The translations under genes were made by a program, and so were the position numbers. From positions 1-34,246 of the forward strand of contig CAYUFL010000018.1 of the NCBI GenBank assembly GCA_964444065.1: a stretch of 34,246 nucleotides of DNA. The letters run 5' to 3'. This document shows positions 25,011-32,317 of the stretch, piece after piece (position 1 is the stretch's first letter; each line of letters begins with the position of its first letter). The notes under the pieces are model-generated. The model worked only from the letters and a program-made list of their open reading frames with translations, was not told the origin of the DNA and did no database searches. Source of the DNA: JBGMEA01 sp964444065. GTDB lineage: Bacteria; Bacillota; Clostridia; Eubacteriales; Anaerofustaceae.

Positions 25011-26288
25011 TTAATTAAATTTCCATTTATGAACAATCGATACAAATCCAATTGCACGATCATCTGATATCACATTAAAAAAGAAATAATTTCTAACAAA
25101 GTCCAAAGGCGTTGCATCGATATCTATGACCGAGACATTCAATCCGTAAATTCCTGCCAGCAATGGAAGATTTTCGATTTCCACAATGACCGTTCCGTGA
25201 TTCTTTTTATGAGGGATCCTGATTCCGTCAAGTTTCGTATTGATTCCATATACACATGTATTATCAACGGCATTAAACCCGATGCCGAAGACATATTCAG
25301 GCATCGGTGTATGCACTTGATATTCCAATTCGATCAATAATTTTTCACCTTGAACCGCTGTTTTCACAATCTCGCCTTGTGCATTTTTTAAAACAGCATG
25401 AACTATTTGCACAAAACCAAGCCCAAATCGATTTGCATTCGTGTCAATCCTCTGTATATCATCTTCGCTGTATAATGGATCTTTCTCTTGAGCGCATTGC
25501 GCATCAGTGACTACGAACTTCTTCCCTTTCTCCTGCTCTTTTTCCATGGATTCTGCGCGTATAGCATTCATAAATGCCATATAGCGGCTAACTACAGCAT
25601 ACGGATCGCCGGATTCTCTAATGACTCCGTCTTCAATCCAAATTGCCTGATCACAAAATTTTTGCACAACCTCCATATCGTGTGTCACGATTACAATTGT
25701 CACGCCGTTTTCTTTTAATAGCCTCAAATGCTCATAACACTTTTGCTGAAAATTCGTGTCACCTACTGCAAGAATTTCATCAATTAATAAAACATCGGCA
25801 TCTACATTGATTGCGACAGCAAAAGCAAGACGCATATACATTCCAGATGAATACGTACGCACAGGATTATCGATATATTCCCTTAACTCAGAAAATTCGA
25901 TGATATCCTCAACGCGTTCGTTAATCTCTTTTCTGGTAAGCCCGAAAATTGATGCGTTGGTATATATATTTTCTCTTCCACTCATGTCGGGATGGAACCC
26001 TGCTCCCAATTCGATCAGGCTAGATACTCGTCCATCTACCGAAATCGTGCCTTCATTAGGATACATAATCCTTGTCAGTAATTTGAGCAATGTACTTTTT
26101 CCGCATCCGTTCTCTCCAACCAGTCCAACCGCTTCTCCCTTTTTGACAGTTAGATTAATTCCATTCAACACATTTCGTTCTTCAAAACGACTTCTGTGCC
26201 TATACAAAACCCGTTCTTTCAGATTCGGACCTTTGTCAAAATATACCTTAAAATTTTTATAGACATTATTGACTTCAATAACCGCCAT
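25011..26288 (-). CDS. wzt: Polysaccharide ABC transporter ATPase with C-terminal carbohydrate-binding domain
   Basis: ATP-binding subunit of a Wzm/Wzt exporter that moves undecaprenyl-linked polysaccharide outward. Walker A GENGCGKST at 58-66, signature SSGM at 147-150, Walker B VLLIDE ending at 171, and the switch His203 in VTHD are all present. Residues from about 275 to 425 form an added beta-rich domain (EKLLIELEYQV, VIVEIENLPLLAGIYGLNV) like the Wzt C-terminal domain that reads the non-reducing end of the chain; that implies a terminal modification somewhere. The ATG overlaps the wzm stop by one base (TAATG) with GGAGGAA in front. Firm. Confidence 0.95.
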   Translation of the reverse strand: MAVIEVNNVYKNFKVYFDKGPNLKERVLYRHRSRFEERNVLNGINLTVKKGEAVGLVGENGCGKSTLLKLLTRIMYPNEGTISVDGRVSSLIELGAGFHPDMSGRENIYTNASIFGLTRKEINERVEDIIEFSELREYIDNPVRTYSSGMYMRLAFAVAINVDADVLLIDEILAVGDTNFQQKCYEHLRLLKENGVTIVIVTHDMEVVQKFCDQAIWIEDGVIRESGDPYAVVSRYMAFMNAIRAESMEKEQEKGKKFVVTDAQCAQEKDPLYSEDDIQRIDTNANRFGLGFVQIVHAVLKNAQGEIVKTAVQGEKLLIELEYQVHTPMPEYVFGIGFNAVDNTCVYGINTKLDGIRIPHKKNHGTVIVEIENLPLLAGIYGLNVSVIDIDATPLDFVRNYFFFNVISDDRAIGFVSIVHKWKFN

Positions 26289-27064
26289 TATAATTCCTCC
26301 GCAAATTTGCGTTTCAATTTTTCAAACGTAAAAAAGCCGATCAACAGCACCCCGACAGTAAACCCCACTGAAATCAGCAAATTGTTCATCTGAGGAACCA
26401 CACCGTAGTAGAGTATATCACGATATGATTCGATGATCGACGTCATAGGATTTAAATAAAAAAGCCAACGCTTTGATTCGGAAATTACATTAAGAGAATA
26501 TAAAATCGGAGTCATATACATCCACATCATAGCCAGCACACCCAGGATATGCTCCATATCACGGAAAAAGACAGTGATTGCAGATGCAAAAAATGCAATT
26601 CCCAAAGCCATGAAATATTCAATTAACATAATAATAGGCAGACAAAGTAACGCAAGAAAAGACACATGAATACCTGCAATGATGACAACACCGAATACAA
26701 TGATAAAGCAAAGCAACATATTCACAAATGCACTCGTAACAAAAGAAATAGGCAACACTTCTCTTGGAAAATAAATTTTTGTTACGAGACTTTTTTGGGA
26801 CATCACACTTCCGGCACCGCCTGTCAGACAAGTGGAGAAGAAAATCCATGGTATCAGACCAACAAAAAGAAACAGATAGTATTTATCAATGTCGGTAACC
26901 AGTATTTTGGTAAACAATACGGTATAGATAATCAGCTGACACAATGGATTAATAAAAGTCCAAAGGAAACCAAGTACAGAGCCTTTATACTTTCCCCTCA
27001 ACTCTTTTCGTACAAGACTGAAAATCATCTCACGATAACTGTAAATTTCTTTAAAGGATTTCAT
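26288..27064 (-). CDS. wzm: Polysaccharide ABC transporter permease
   Basis: Membrane subunit of the exporter. The 258-residue protein starts with a cytoplasmic helix, then RKELRGKYKGSVLGFLWTFINPLCQLIIY, the hallmark of ABC-2 polysaccharide permeases, and has six hydrophobic segments. MTPILYSLNVI and LNPMTSIIESYRDILYYG are also family motifs. It is the first gene of the leftward train, about 40 bases from a near-consensus promoter. The ribosome binding site is weak (AAAGTGA). Firm. Confidence 0.95.
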   Translation of the reverse strand: MKSFKEIYSYREMIFSLVRKELRGKYKGSVLGFLWTFINPLCQLIIYTVLFTKILVTDIDKYYLFLFVGLIPWIFFSTCLTGGAGSVMSQKSLVTKIYFPREVLPISFVTSAFVNMLLCFIIVFGVVIIAGIHVSFLALLCLPIIMLIEYFMALGIAFFASAITVFFRDMEHILGVLAMMWMYMTPILYSLNVISESKRWLFYLNPMTSIIESYRDILYYGVVPQMNNLLISVGFTVGVLLIGFFTFEKLKRKFAEEL

Positions 27065-27111
27065 ATAAAGTTCACTTTCTCATTTTTTAGTAAATAACAA
27101 ACATGCATTTC

Positions 27112-27140
27112 AGTATATCCAAATAGACATAGATTGTCAA
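27112..27140 (-). promoter_or_regulatory. Near-consensus promoter for the wzm operon
   Basis: Minus strand TTGACA (27140-27135), 17-base spacer, TATACT (27117-27112). The start would fall near 27105, leaving a leader of about 40 bases before the wzm ATG. It may drive the whole leftward train. Confidence 0.8.
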
Positions 27141-27250
27141 TACATGCAACGGCAATATTGAATGTTTAGCAGTTGTATTTTATTTCAAATTAATGTGCAT
27201 TTTCTATTAAAATTATAACATATATTTTAACGGAACGACATCAACATTCA

Positions 27251-27283
27251 GCAATAGATGTTTTCATACCAATCGTCTATTGC
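27251..27283. promoter_or_regulatory. Inverted repeat beside the rightward promoter (possible operator)
   Basis: Arms GCAATAGATG (27251-27260) and CGTCTATTGC (27274-27283) pair with one mismatch across 13 bases. The right arm ends 5 bases before the -35 hexamer, where a regulator could act. No regulator gene is in the window. Confidence 0.4.
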
Positions 27284-27288
27284 AAATA

Positions 27289-27317
27289 TAGACATCCGCT
27301 TTCGATTACGCTATAAT
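27289..27317 (+). promoter_or_regulatory. Near-consensus promoter for the plus-strand GT4 gene
   Basis: TAGACA (27289-27294), 17-base spacer, TATAAT (27312-27317). A start near 27324 leaves about 24 bases to the ATG at 27348, with GGAG in between. Confidence 0.75.
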
Positions 27318-27347
27318 TTAGATGCAAATTATCTTATTGGAGTAGTC

Positions 27348-28625
27348 ATGTTTGATAAAACAAAAAAATGGTTGTTGAAAATTTCGAAATCAGGCTTCGC
27401 AGTCAAATATGCTCCCGCGATTAAGAAAATCATACCGGAACAATTCGTCGGGTCATTAAAAAAAAGTGTATCAATCGATAAAAATATTATTAGGATTCCC
27501 TACACACCATCAACATACCCTGAAGGCGTTAATTTTTTTGGATATTTAAAAGCTCAAATGGGTCTTGGACAAGGATCTCGACTGTATGCGAAAACATTGC
27601 AGGGCAGCAACTTGCCATGTAATTTTTTAAACATCTGTATCGGCAATCCATCGAAACACAATGATACGGAATTTTACGGAAAACTTACGAAACACCCCAC
27701 TTATAATACCAATATTATTCATGTCAATGCTGATCAGATGAATAACTTACAATTGGTATATTCTCAAAACACCTGGGACAGACGTTACAATATAGGCGTC
27801 TGGCTTTGGGAACTGGAACAATTTCCATCTGAATGGCACGACGCTTTTCGTTATGTAGATGAAATCTGGACGCCGTCCACTTTTATTACTGACTGTATTA
27901 GAGCCGTATCCCCTGTACCTGTTCATACTATTCCTTATGGAATTGAGGCTCAAATAGACGCAACGATGGACAGAGCATATTTTCAACTTTTAGAAAACCA
28001 ATTTCTCTTTCTTTGCATGTATGACGTGAACAGCGTCATGGCACGAAAAAATCCGCTGGGAGCAATCAGTGCATTCATGAAAGCCTTTCCTTCCACACTC
28101 TCCGATGTTGGACTCGTTGTCAAAATCAACAATGGAAATGATAAAGAATTATCCAAGATAAGAGAATATACAAAGGGATATTCGAATATATACATTATTG
28201 ATAAGACTATGTCAAAAACCGAAGTCAATTCTTTGATTCACACTTGTGATACTTTTGTAAGTTTACATCGAAGTGAAGGTTTCGGATTAAGCATCGCTGA
28301 AGCTATGTATCTAGGAATACCTACAATAGCCACCAACTGGTCTGCGAACACGGACTTCATGAAGAAAGATAATTCCTGTCTAGTTGATTTTGATTTTATC
28401 GATGTTGGAAATCATTATTTCTATTCCAAACAAGGGCAGCGATGGGCGGATCCCAACCTAGATCACGCCGCAACATATATGAATCGATTATATGATGATA
28501 GCGCTTTTCGCGACAATATCGCACAAAACGGACAAAAGTTTATTACGAAACAATTTTCTTTAGAAGCTAGTGCGGAAAAGATGATTGCACGCCTTCAAAA
28601 AATCGGAACAATTTCATATAAGTAA
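27348..28625 (+). CDS. GT4 family glycosyltransferase, only large plus-strand gene
   Basis: A 425-residue GT-B enzyme. A basic N-terminal stretch (KTKKWLLKISKSG) is followed by FFGYLKAQMGLGQGSRLYAKTL, GVWLWELEQFPSEWHDAF, EIWTPSTFI, and SLHRSEGFGLSIAEAMYLGIPTIAT with the E-x7-E motif. This GLGQGSR pattern belongs to GT4 enzymes of surface-polymer clusters. I start at the ATG at 27348, with GGAG 5 bases upstream; a reading from 27258 would begin before the promoter -10. It stands divergent from wzm and convergent with manC, so it is a single-gene unit ended by the terminator at 28711-28754. Confidence 0.9.
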   Translation: MFDKTKKWLLKISKSGFAVKYAPAIKKIIPEQFVGSLKKSVSIDKNIIRIPYTPSTYPEGVNFFGYLKAQMGLGQGSRLYAKTLQGSNLPCNFLNICIGNPSKHNDTEFYGKLTKHPTYNTNIIHVNADQMNNLQLVYSQNTWDRRYNIGVWLWELEQFPSEWHDAFRYVDEIWTPSTFITDCIRAVSPVPVHTIPYGIEAQIDATMDRAYFQLLENQFLFLCMYDVNSVMARKNPLGAISAFMKAFPSTLSDVGLVVKINNGNDKELSKIREYTKGYSNIYIIDKTMSKTEVNSLIHTCDTFVSLHRSEGFGLSIAEAMYLGIPTIATNWSANTDFMKKDNSCLVDFDFIDVGNHYFYSKQGQRWADPNLDHAATYMNRLYDDSAFRDNIAQNGQKFITKQFSLEASAEKMIARLQKIGTISYK

Positions 28626-28710
28626 ACCTCGCAAAGCTTTTTACCGCAAATCACGCTTACCCTGTAACACGTAATTTTATTTTTTTGTTTCTACTCTATA
28701 ATCTCTGATA

Positions 28711-28754
28711 TATTGCAAAAAAAGAAGAAAGCTTGTTCTTCTTTTTTTGCAATA
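28711..28754. terminator. Bidirectional intrinsic terminator between convergent genes
   Basis: A perfect 19-base-pair stem (28711-28729 with 28736-28754) and a six-base loop AGCTTG. The arms carry an A7 on the left and T7 on the right, so a U-rich 3' arm forms in either direction. It ends both the plus-strand GT4 gene and the gmd-rmd-manC operon. Confidence 0.85.
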
Positions 28755-28757
28755 AGT

Positions 28758-30137
28758 TTATACTCTTTTATAATCATCATCAAATCGAACAATATCGTCC
28801 TCTTCCAAATAGTCGCCTATTTGCACCTCAATAACTTCCAATTCTGTTTCCTCTGAATTAATCAATCGATGTTTGGCTTCGATTGGAACATATGTGCTTT
28901 CGCCGCTCATTACTATATGATTGACCCCATCAATCACGACGTTTGCAATGCCCTTAACAACAATCCAATGCTCGCTTCTGCGGTAGTGCATTTGATAGCT
29001 TAAACGATTTCCAGGCTGTACTGTAATGCGTTTGATTTTATAGAACAATCCTTCTTCCAATACAGTATACGACCCCCATGGTCGATACGCTGTCACATGG
29101 TAATCGACACGCGAATCATTTTCGCTTGTTAATTTTGCAACAATCTCCTTAACTTTTGATGCTTCGTCTTTTTTACAAATCAACAATGCATCCTTCTGAT
29201 CAATCACGACTAAATCCTGCGCCCCTATAATACCAATTGCCTTATCCGAGTCGGAATATATTACATTATTGTTCGCATTGATTAATATCTCATGCCCGAA
29301 CGTGATATTTCCATTTTTATCCTGAATCGAATTGTAATTGTCGTAAAATGCAGCGAAACCTCCCATGTCATTCCAGTCGATATTAAATGGTACAACTGCA
29401 ACTTTTTTCGATTTTTCCATAATACCATAATCGATGGACAGCGGTTCAATACACGCAAAACATTCTTCAATACTGTCAGATTCTTCGAACGAATAATAAA
29501 TTCCTGAACAAAACTTTTTCAATTCTTCCGTAAATACTTTAGAATGGAATAAAAACATTCCACTGTTCCATAAGTACCCTTCATCCACATATTTTAAGGC
29601 GGTTGCACAATCAGGCTTTTCTCTAAAACTTTGAGCTCTGTACCCAAATAGCAAGGGATCGCCAGGTTGTATGTACCCGTAACCGGTTTCAGGTGCAGTG
29701 GGTGTAACCCCAAATGTAACAATATATTCCTCAGCTAGTTCTTTGCATTTGTTAAGCGTTCCAACGAATTGTTCCACTCCGTTAATAACATGATCAGAAG
29801 GAAATACAACAACTAGATCATCTCCCTGCTTCACAATTTCGTGCACTGCATAGTAAATAGCTGGCAATGTATTTCTTGCCTGAGGTTCCAGCAGAATATT
29901 TTTTTCGTCAGCTTCAATCCCCAATTCTTTAATCTGTCCAGAAATCAAAAACTGGTAGTCCTTATTTGTAACGATATAAATATCGTTTGGTTCTCCAAGC
30001 AGCAATGCACGCTGATATGTTCGCTGGAACATTGAATGTTCCATGCCTTTCATTTTCACAAATTGTTTTGGGAAGTAGGTTCTACTGAGAGGCCATAAAC
30101 GAGAACCAACGCCTCCAGCTAGTATAATTGTCTTCAC
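28758..30137 (-). CDS. manC: Mannose-1-phosphate guanylyltransferase (with cupin PMI-type domain)
   Basis: Makes GDP-mannose from mannose-1-phosphate and GTP. The 459-residue protein has GGVGSRLWPLSR at 8-19, YFPKQF, VVFPSDH for the nucleotide, and YLWNSGMFLF. The C-terminal 110 residues (RPWGSYTVLEEG, VQPGNRLSYQMHYRRSEHWIVVKG) form the cupin domain of bifunctional enzymes; isomerase activity is not certain. The start is taken as GTG at 30137 with AAAGGGGAA 6 bases upstream; the ATG at 30164 would overlap rmd and lack a site. It ends the gmd-rmd-manC unit. Phosphomannomutase is not in the window. Confidence 0.94.
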   Translation of the reverse strand: MKTIILAGGVGSRLWPLSRTYFPKQFVKMKGMEHSMFQRTYQRALLLGEPNDIYIVTNKDYQFLISGQIKELGIEADEKNILLEPQARNTLPAIYYAVHEIVKQGDDLVVVFPSDHVINGVEQFVGTLNKCKELAEEYIVTFGVTPTAPETGYGYIQPGDPLLFGYRAQSFREKPDCATALKYVDEGYLWNSGMFLFHSKVFTEELKKFCSGIYYSFEESDSIEECFACIEPLSIDYGIMEKSKKVAVVPFNIDWNDMGGFAAFYDNYNSIQDKNGNITFGHEILINANNNVIYSDSDKAIGIIGAQDLVVIDQKDALLICKKDEASKVKEIVAKLTSENDSRVDYHVTAYRPWGSYTVLEEGLFYKIKRITVQPGNRLSYQMHYRRSEHWIVVKGIANVVIDGVNHIVMSGESTYVPIEAKHRLINSEETELEVIEVQIGDYLEEDDIVRFDDDYKRV

Positions 30138-30150
30138 AAATAATTCCCCT

Positions 30151-31104
30151 TTATTGTTTTTCACATTCAGACGCCTTTATTCGAAGCCGCCAATCGTCAA
30201 GAACCTCTTTTAATGTTTCTTCCAACTGAAACTGGGGTTTGTAACCAACGTCTTTTAATATTTTAGTACAATCTCCATATATAATTGGCGCATCCGAAGG
30301 TCTCATTAAGTCAGGATTCTTTACGATATCAATTTCTTTCTTTGCAAACGACAGAAGCACATCCAAAACATCGGATATTTTTCGGGCATATCCAGATCCG
30401 ATATTATAAATTTCACCAACGGTACCCTTTTTCATCAATAATCGATACCCTCTGACAATATCTCGGACATCGCTGAAGTCTCTTGCCGCATCCAGATTGC
30501 CGACTGTAAGTTTGTCGGAAAGTCCATATTCTATATTAACAATTCTGCTGGCAAAATCCGAAACCACAAAACCGGGATTCTGCCCTGGACCGATATGATT
30601 GAATGCACGAACCATAATGATATTTAGGAAGTAGGTTTGTGTATAAAAACGACACATTTGTTCCTGCAACATTTTACTTTGCGCATAAGGGCTCTTCGGA
30701 TTCAATGGAATATCCTCACTAATCGGACACATGTCGGGCGATACAATCCCATACTGATCGGACGAACCAATAATCAAAATTCTTGTATGCGCCGAACGTG
30801 AGCGAACAGCTTCTAAAAGATTAAGTGTCCCCATTACATTCACCTGAAATGTCAATAACGGATCTTTCCACGACAATCCGACATTCGACTGACCCGCGAG
30901 ATGATAAATATGATCCGGCTGCAAATTTTCGATCAGTGAGTATACCTCTTCGGCATCCGTTAGATCTAGATGATATTCACGTATTTCTTTGTTCTTCGTT
31001 TTTCCGACGATAACACTACCATAAACATCGTCGCCGTTATTTATCAGTTCGGAGGCCAGATATTCTCCGACAAAACCGTTGACTCCCGTAATCAGTGCTT
31101 TCAT
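30151..31104 (-). CDS. rmd: GDP-4-keto-6-deoxy-D-mannose reductase (GDP-D-rhamnose synthase)
   Basis: Reduces GDP-4-keto-6-deoxy-D-mannose at C4 to GDP-D-rhamnose. The 317-residue extended SDR has GVNGFVG at 7-13, SSDQYG at 114-119, and YAQSK at 140-144. RAFNHIGPGQNPGFVVSDFASRI is the RMD family signature and separates it from GDP-fucose synthase and colitose-type enzymes. It starts 17 bases after gmd and precedes manC by 13 bases, so the three genes form one pathway unit. Product identity is by family similarity and needs only the C4 configuration to be confirmed. Confidence 0.9.
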   Translation of the reverse strand: MKALITGVNGFVGEYLASELINNGDDVYGSVIVGKTKNKEIREYHLDLTDAEEVYSLIENLQPDHIYHLAGQSNVGLSWKDPLLTFQVNVMGTLNLLEAVRSRSAHTRILIIGSSDQYGIVSPDMCPISEDIPLNPKSPYAQSKMLQEQMCRFYTQTYFLNIIMVRAFNHIGPGQNPGFVVSDFASRIVNIEYGLSDKLTVGNLDAARDFSDVRDIVRGYRLLMKKGTVGEIYNIGSGYARKISDVLDVLLSFAKKEIDIVKNPDLMRPSDAPIIYGDCTKILKDVGYKPQFQLEETLKEVLDDWRLRIKASECEKQ

Positions 31105-31121
31105 CGTTCACTTCACTTCTA

Positions 31122-32132
31122 TTATTTATTCAGCAGTTCAGCATCATGCAAAGTCATGCGCTTTACAAGCGATTCAAAATCGATTTCTCTTTTCCAGCCC
31201 AAAACGGTTTCTGCTTTTTGGGGATCACCAATCAACAATTCCACTTCAGCAGGTCGGAAAAATTCAGGATTTACTTTCACGACAGTGTTTCCTGATGCAA
31301 TATCTACTCCTGTTTCATTTACGCCCTCACCCTTCCATTCAATCTGCATCCCAACTGCTTTAAATGCATAATCTGCAAATTCACGGACGGTTCGTGTTTC
31401 GCCGGTTGCAATAACATAATCATCCGCTCTCTGTTGTTGAAGCATCAGCCACATTGCGCGAACATAATCCTGTGCATGCCCCCAATCCCTCTTGGAATCA
31501 AGGTTTCCGAGCTCCACACAATCTTGTACACCTGCTTTTATTTTAGCAATCGAAGACGTTATTTTCCTTGTCACAAATTCTTTGCCCCTGCGCTCTGATT
31601 CATGATTAAATAATATTCCAGAACAAGCATAGCAATCATAACTTTCACGATAATTCACAGTTATCCAGTGTCCGTAAAGTTTTGCGACGCCATAAGGACT
31701 TCTCGGATAGAAAGGAGTGGTTTCTTTTTGCGGAATCTCCTGAACCAGACCGAACATTTCGCTTGTCGATGCCTGATAGAATTTTGCATCGGCCTTAATA
31801 TTGCGAATCGCTTCCAGCATATACAATGCACCGATTCCATCAGTTTGTGCCGTCAAATCCGGTTGTTCCCATGAGGTCTGAACAAAAGATTGTGCAGCAA
31901 GATTGTATACCTCATCCGGCTGAGCAATTCGAACCGCATTCATCAACGACGAAAGATCCGTCATATCCGCATAAATCCAATGAATATCTTTGATCAAATG
32001 CGCCGCATTTCCATAGTCTAAATGACTGGTACGACGTTTGATCCCATAAACATCGTATCCCTTTTCCAACAACAACTCAGCCAGATAGGATCCATCCTGT
32101 CCGGTGATACCAGTAATCAGTGCTTTCTTCAT
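31122..32132 (-). CDS. gmd: GDP-mannose 4,6-dehydratase
   Basis: Converts GDP-D-mannose to GDP-4-keto-6-deoxy-D-mannose with bound NADP. The 336-residue protein has GITGQDGSYLAELLLEKGY at 8-26, the classic GMD start, ASTSEMFG at 121-128 (Thr, Ser and Glu of the active site), and YGVAK at 147-151. NHESERRGKEFVTRKI and ELGNLDSKRDWGHAQDYV are GMD-specific. GCGGAGGAAA precedes the ATG directly. First gene of the leftward gmd-rmd-manC unit. Confidence 0.97.
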   Translation of the reverse strand: MKKALITGITGQDGSYLAELLLEKGYDVYGIKRRTSHLDYGNAAHLIKDIHWIYADMTDLSSLMNAVRIAQPDEVYNLAAQSFVQTSWEQPDLTAQTDGIGALYMLEAIRNIKADAKFYQASTSEMFGLVQEIPQKETTPFYPRSPYGVAKLYGHWITVNYRESYDCYACSGILFNHESERRGKEFVTRKITSSIAKIKAGVQDCVELGNLDSKRDWGHAQDYVRAMWLMLQQQRADDYVIATGETRTVREFADYAFKAVGMQIEWKGEGVNETGVDIASGNTVVKVNPEFFRPAEVELLIGDPQKAETVLGWKREIDFESLVKRMTLHDAELLNK

Positions 32133-32145
32133 TTTTCCTCCGCGT

Positions 32146-32154
32146 TGCTATAAT
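32146..32154 (+). promoter_or_regulatory. Possible rightward extended -10 element in the gmd upstream region
   Basis: Plus strand reads TGCTATAAT, the extended -10 form. The -35 region 17 bases upstream (TCTTCA) is poor. It points away from gmd toward a hairpin and T tract, so it could start a short RNA of roughly 100 bases. Confidence 0.3.
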
Positions 32155-32183
32155 ATTAAAATATATGGGTGTTCATCAGCCAA
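32155..32183 (-). promoter_or_regulatory. Weak candidate promoter for gmd-rmd-manC
   Basis: Minus strand TTGGCT (32183-32178), 17-base spacer, TTTAAT (32160-32155), leaving a short leader to gmd. The match is moderate. Confidence 0.35.
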
Positions 32184-32208
32184 TAAATCATCAAAACAGT
32201 TCTATGAA

Positions 32209-32263
32209 CATAAAGAATATTATCCTATGGGTAATATTCTTTATGATATCATTATTTTTTTTT
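32209..32263 (+). terminator. Long hairpin with T tract on the plus-strand side
   Basis: A 17-base-pair stem with one T-G pair (32209-32225 with 32229-32245) and a three-base loop, followed on the plus strand, after 9 bases, by nine T (32255-32263). It fits a weak rightward intrinsic terminator. For the leftward oxidoreductase gene just to the right there is no clear T tract after the stem, so its use as that gene's terminator is uncertain. Confidence 0.45.
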
Positions 32264-32317
32264 AAATACAATAACCGTATCTTTAATATTATCGTTATTG
32301 CACTTTTTGGACAATAC

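Noticed and set aside
25756..26262. Plus-strand open frame of 168 codons opposite wzt
   Set aside because: Entirely inside the well-supported wzt ATPase domain; serine-rich shadow with no family pattern.
27258..27347. N-terminal extension of the plus-strand GT4 gene from 27258
   Set aside because: It would start upstream of the promoter -10 element and has no ribosome binding site; the ATG at 27348 has GGAG 5 bases before it.
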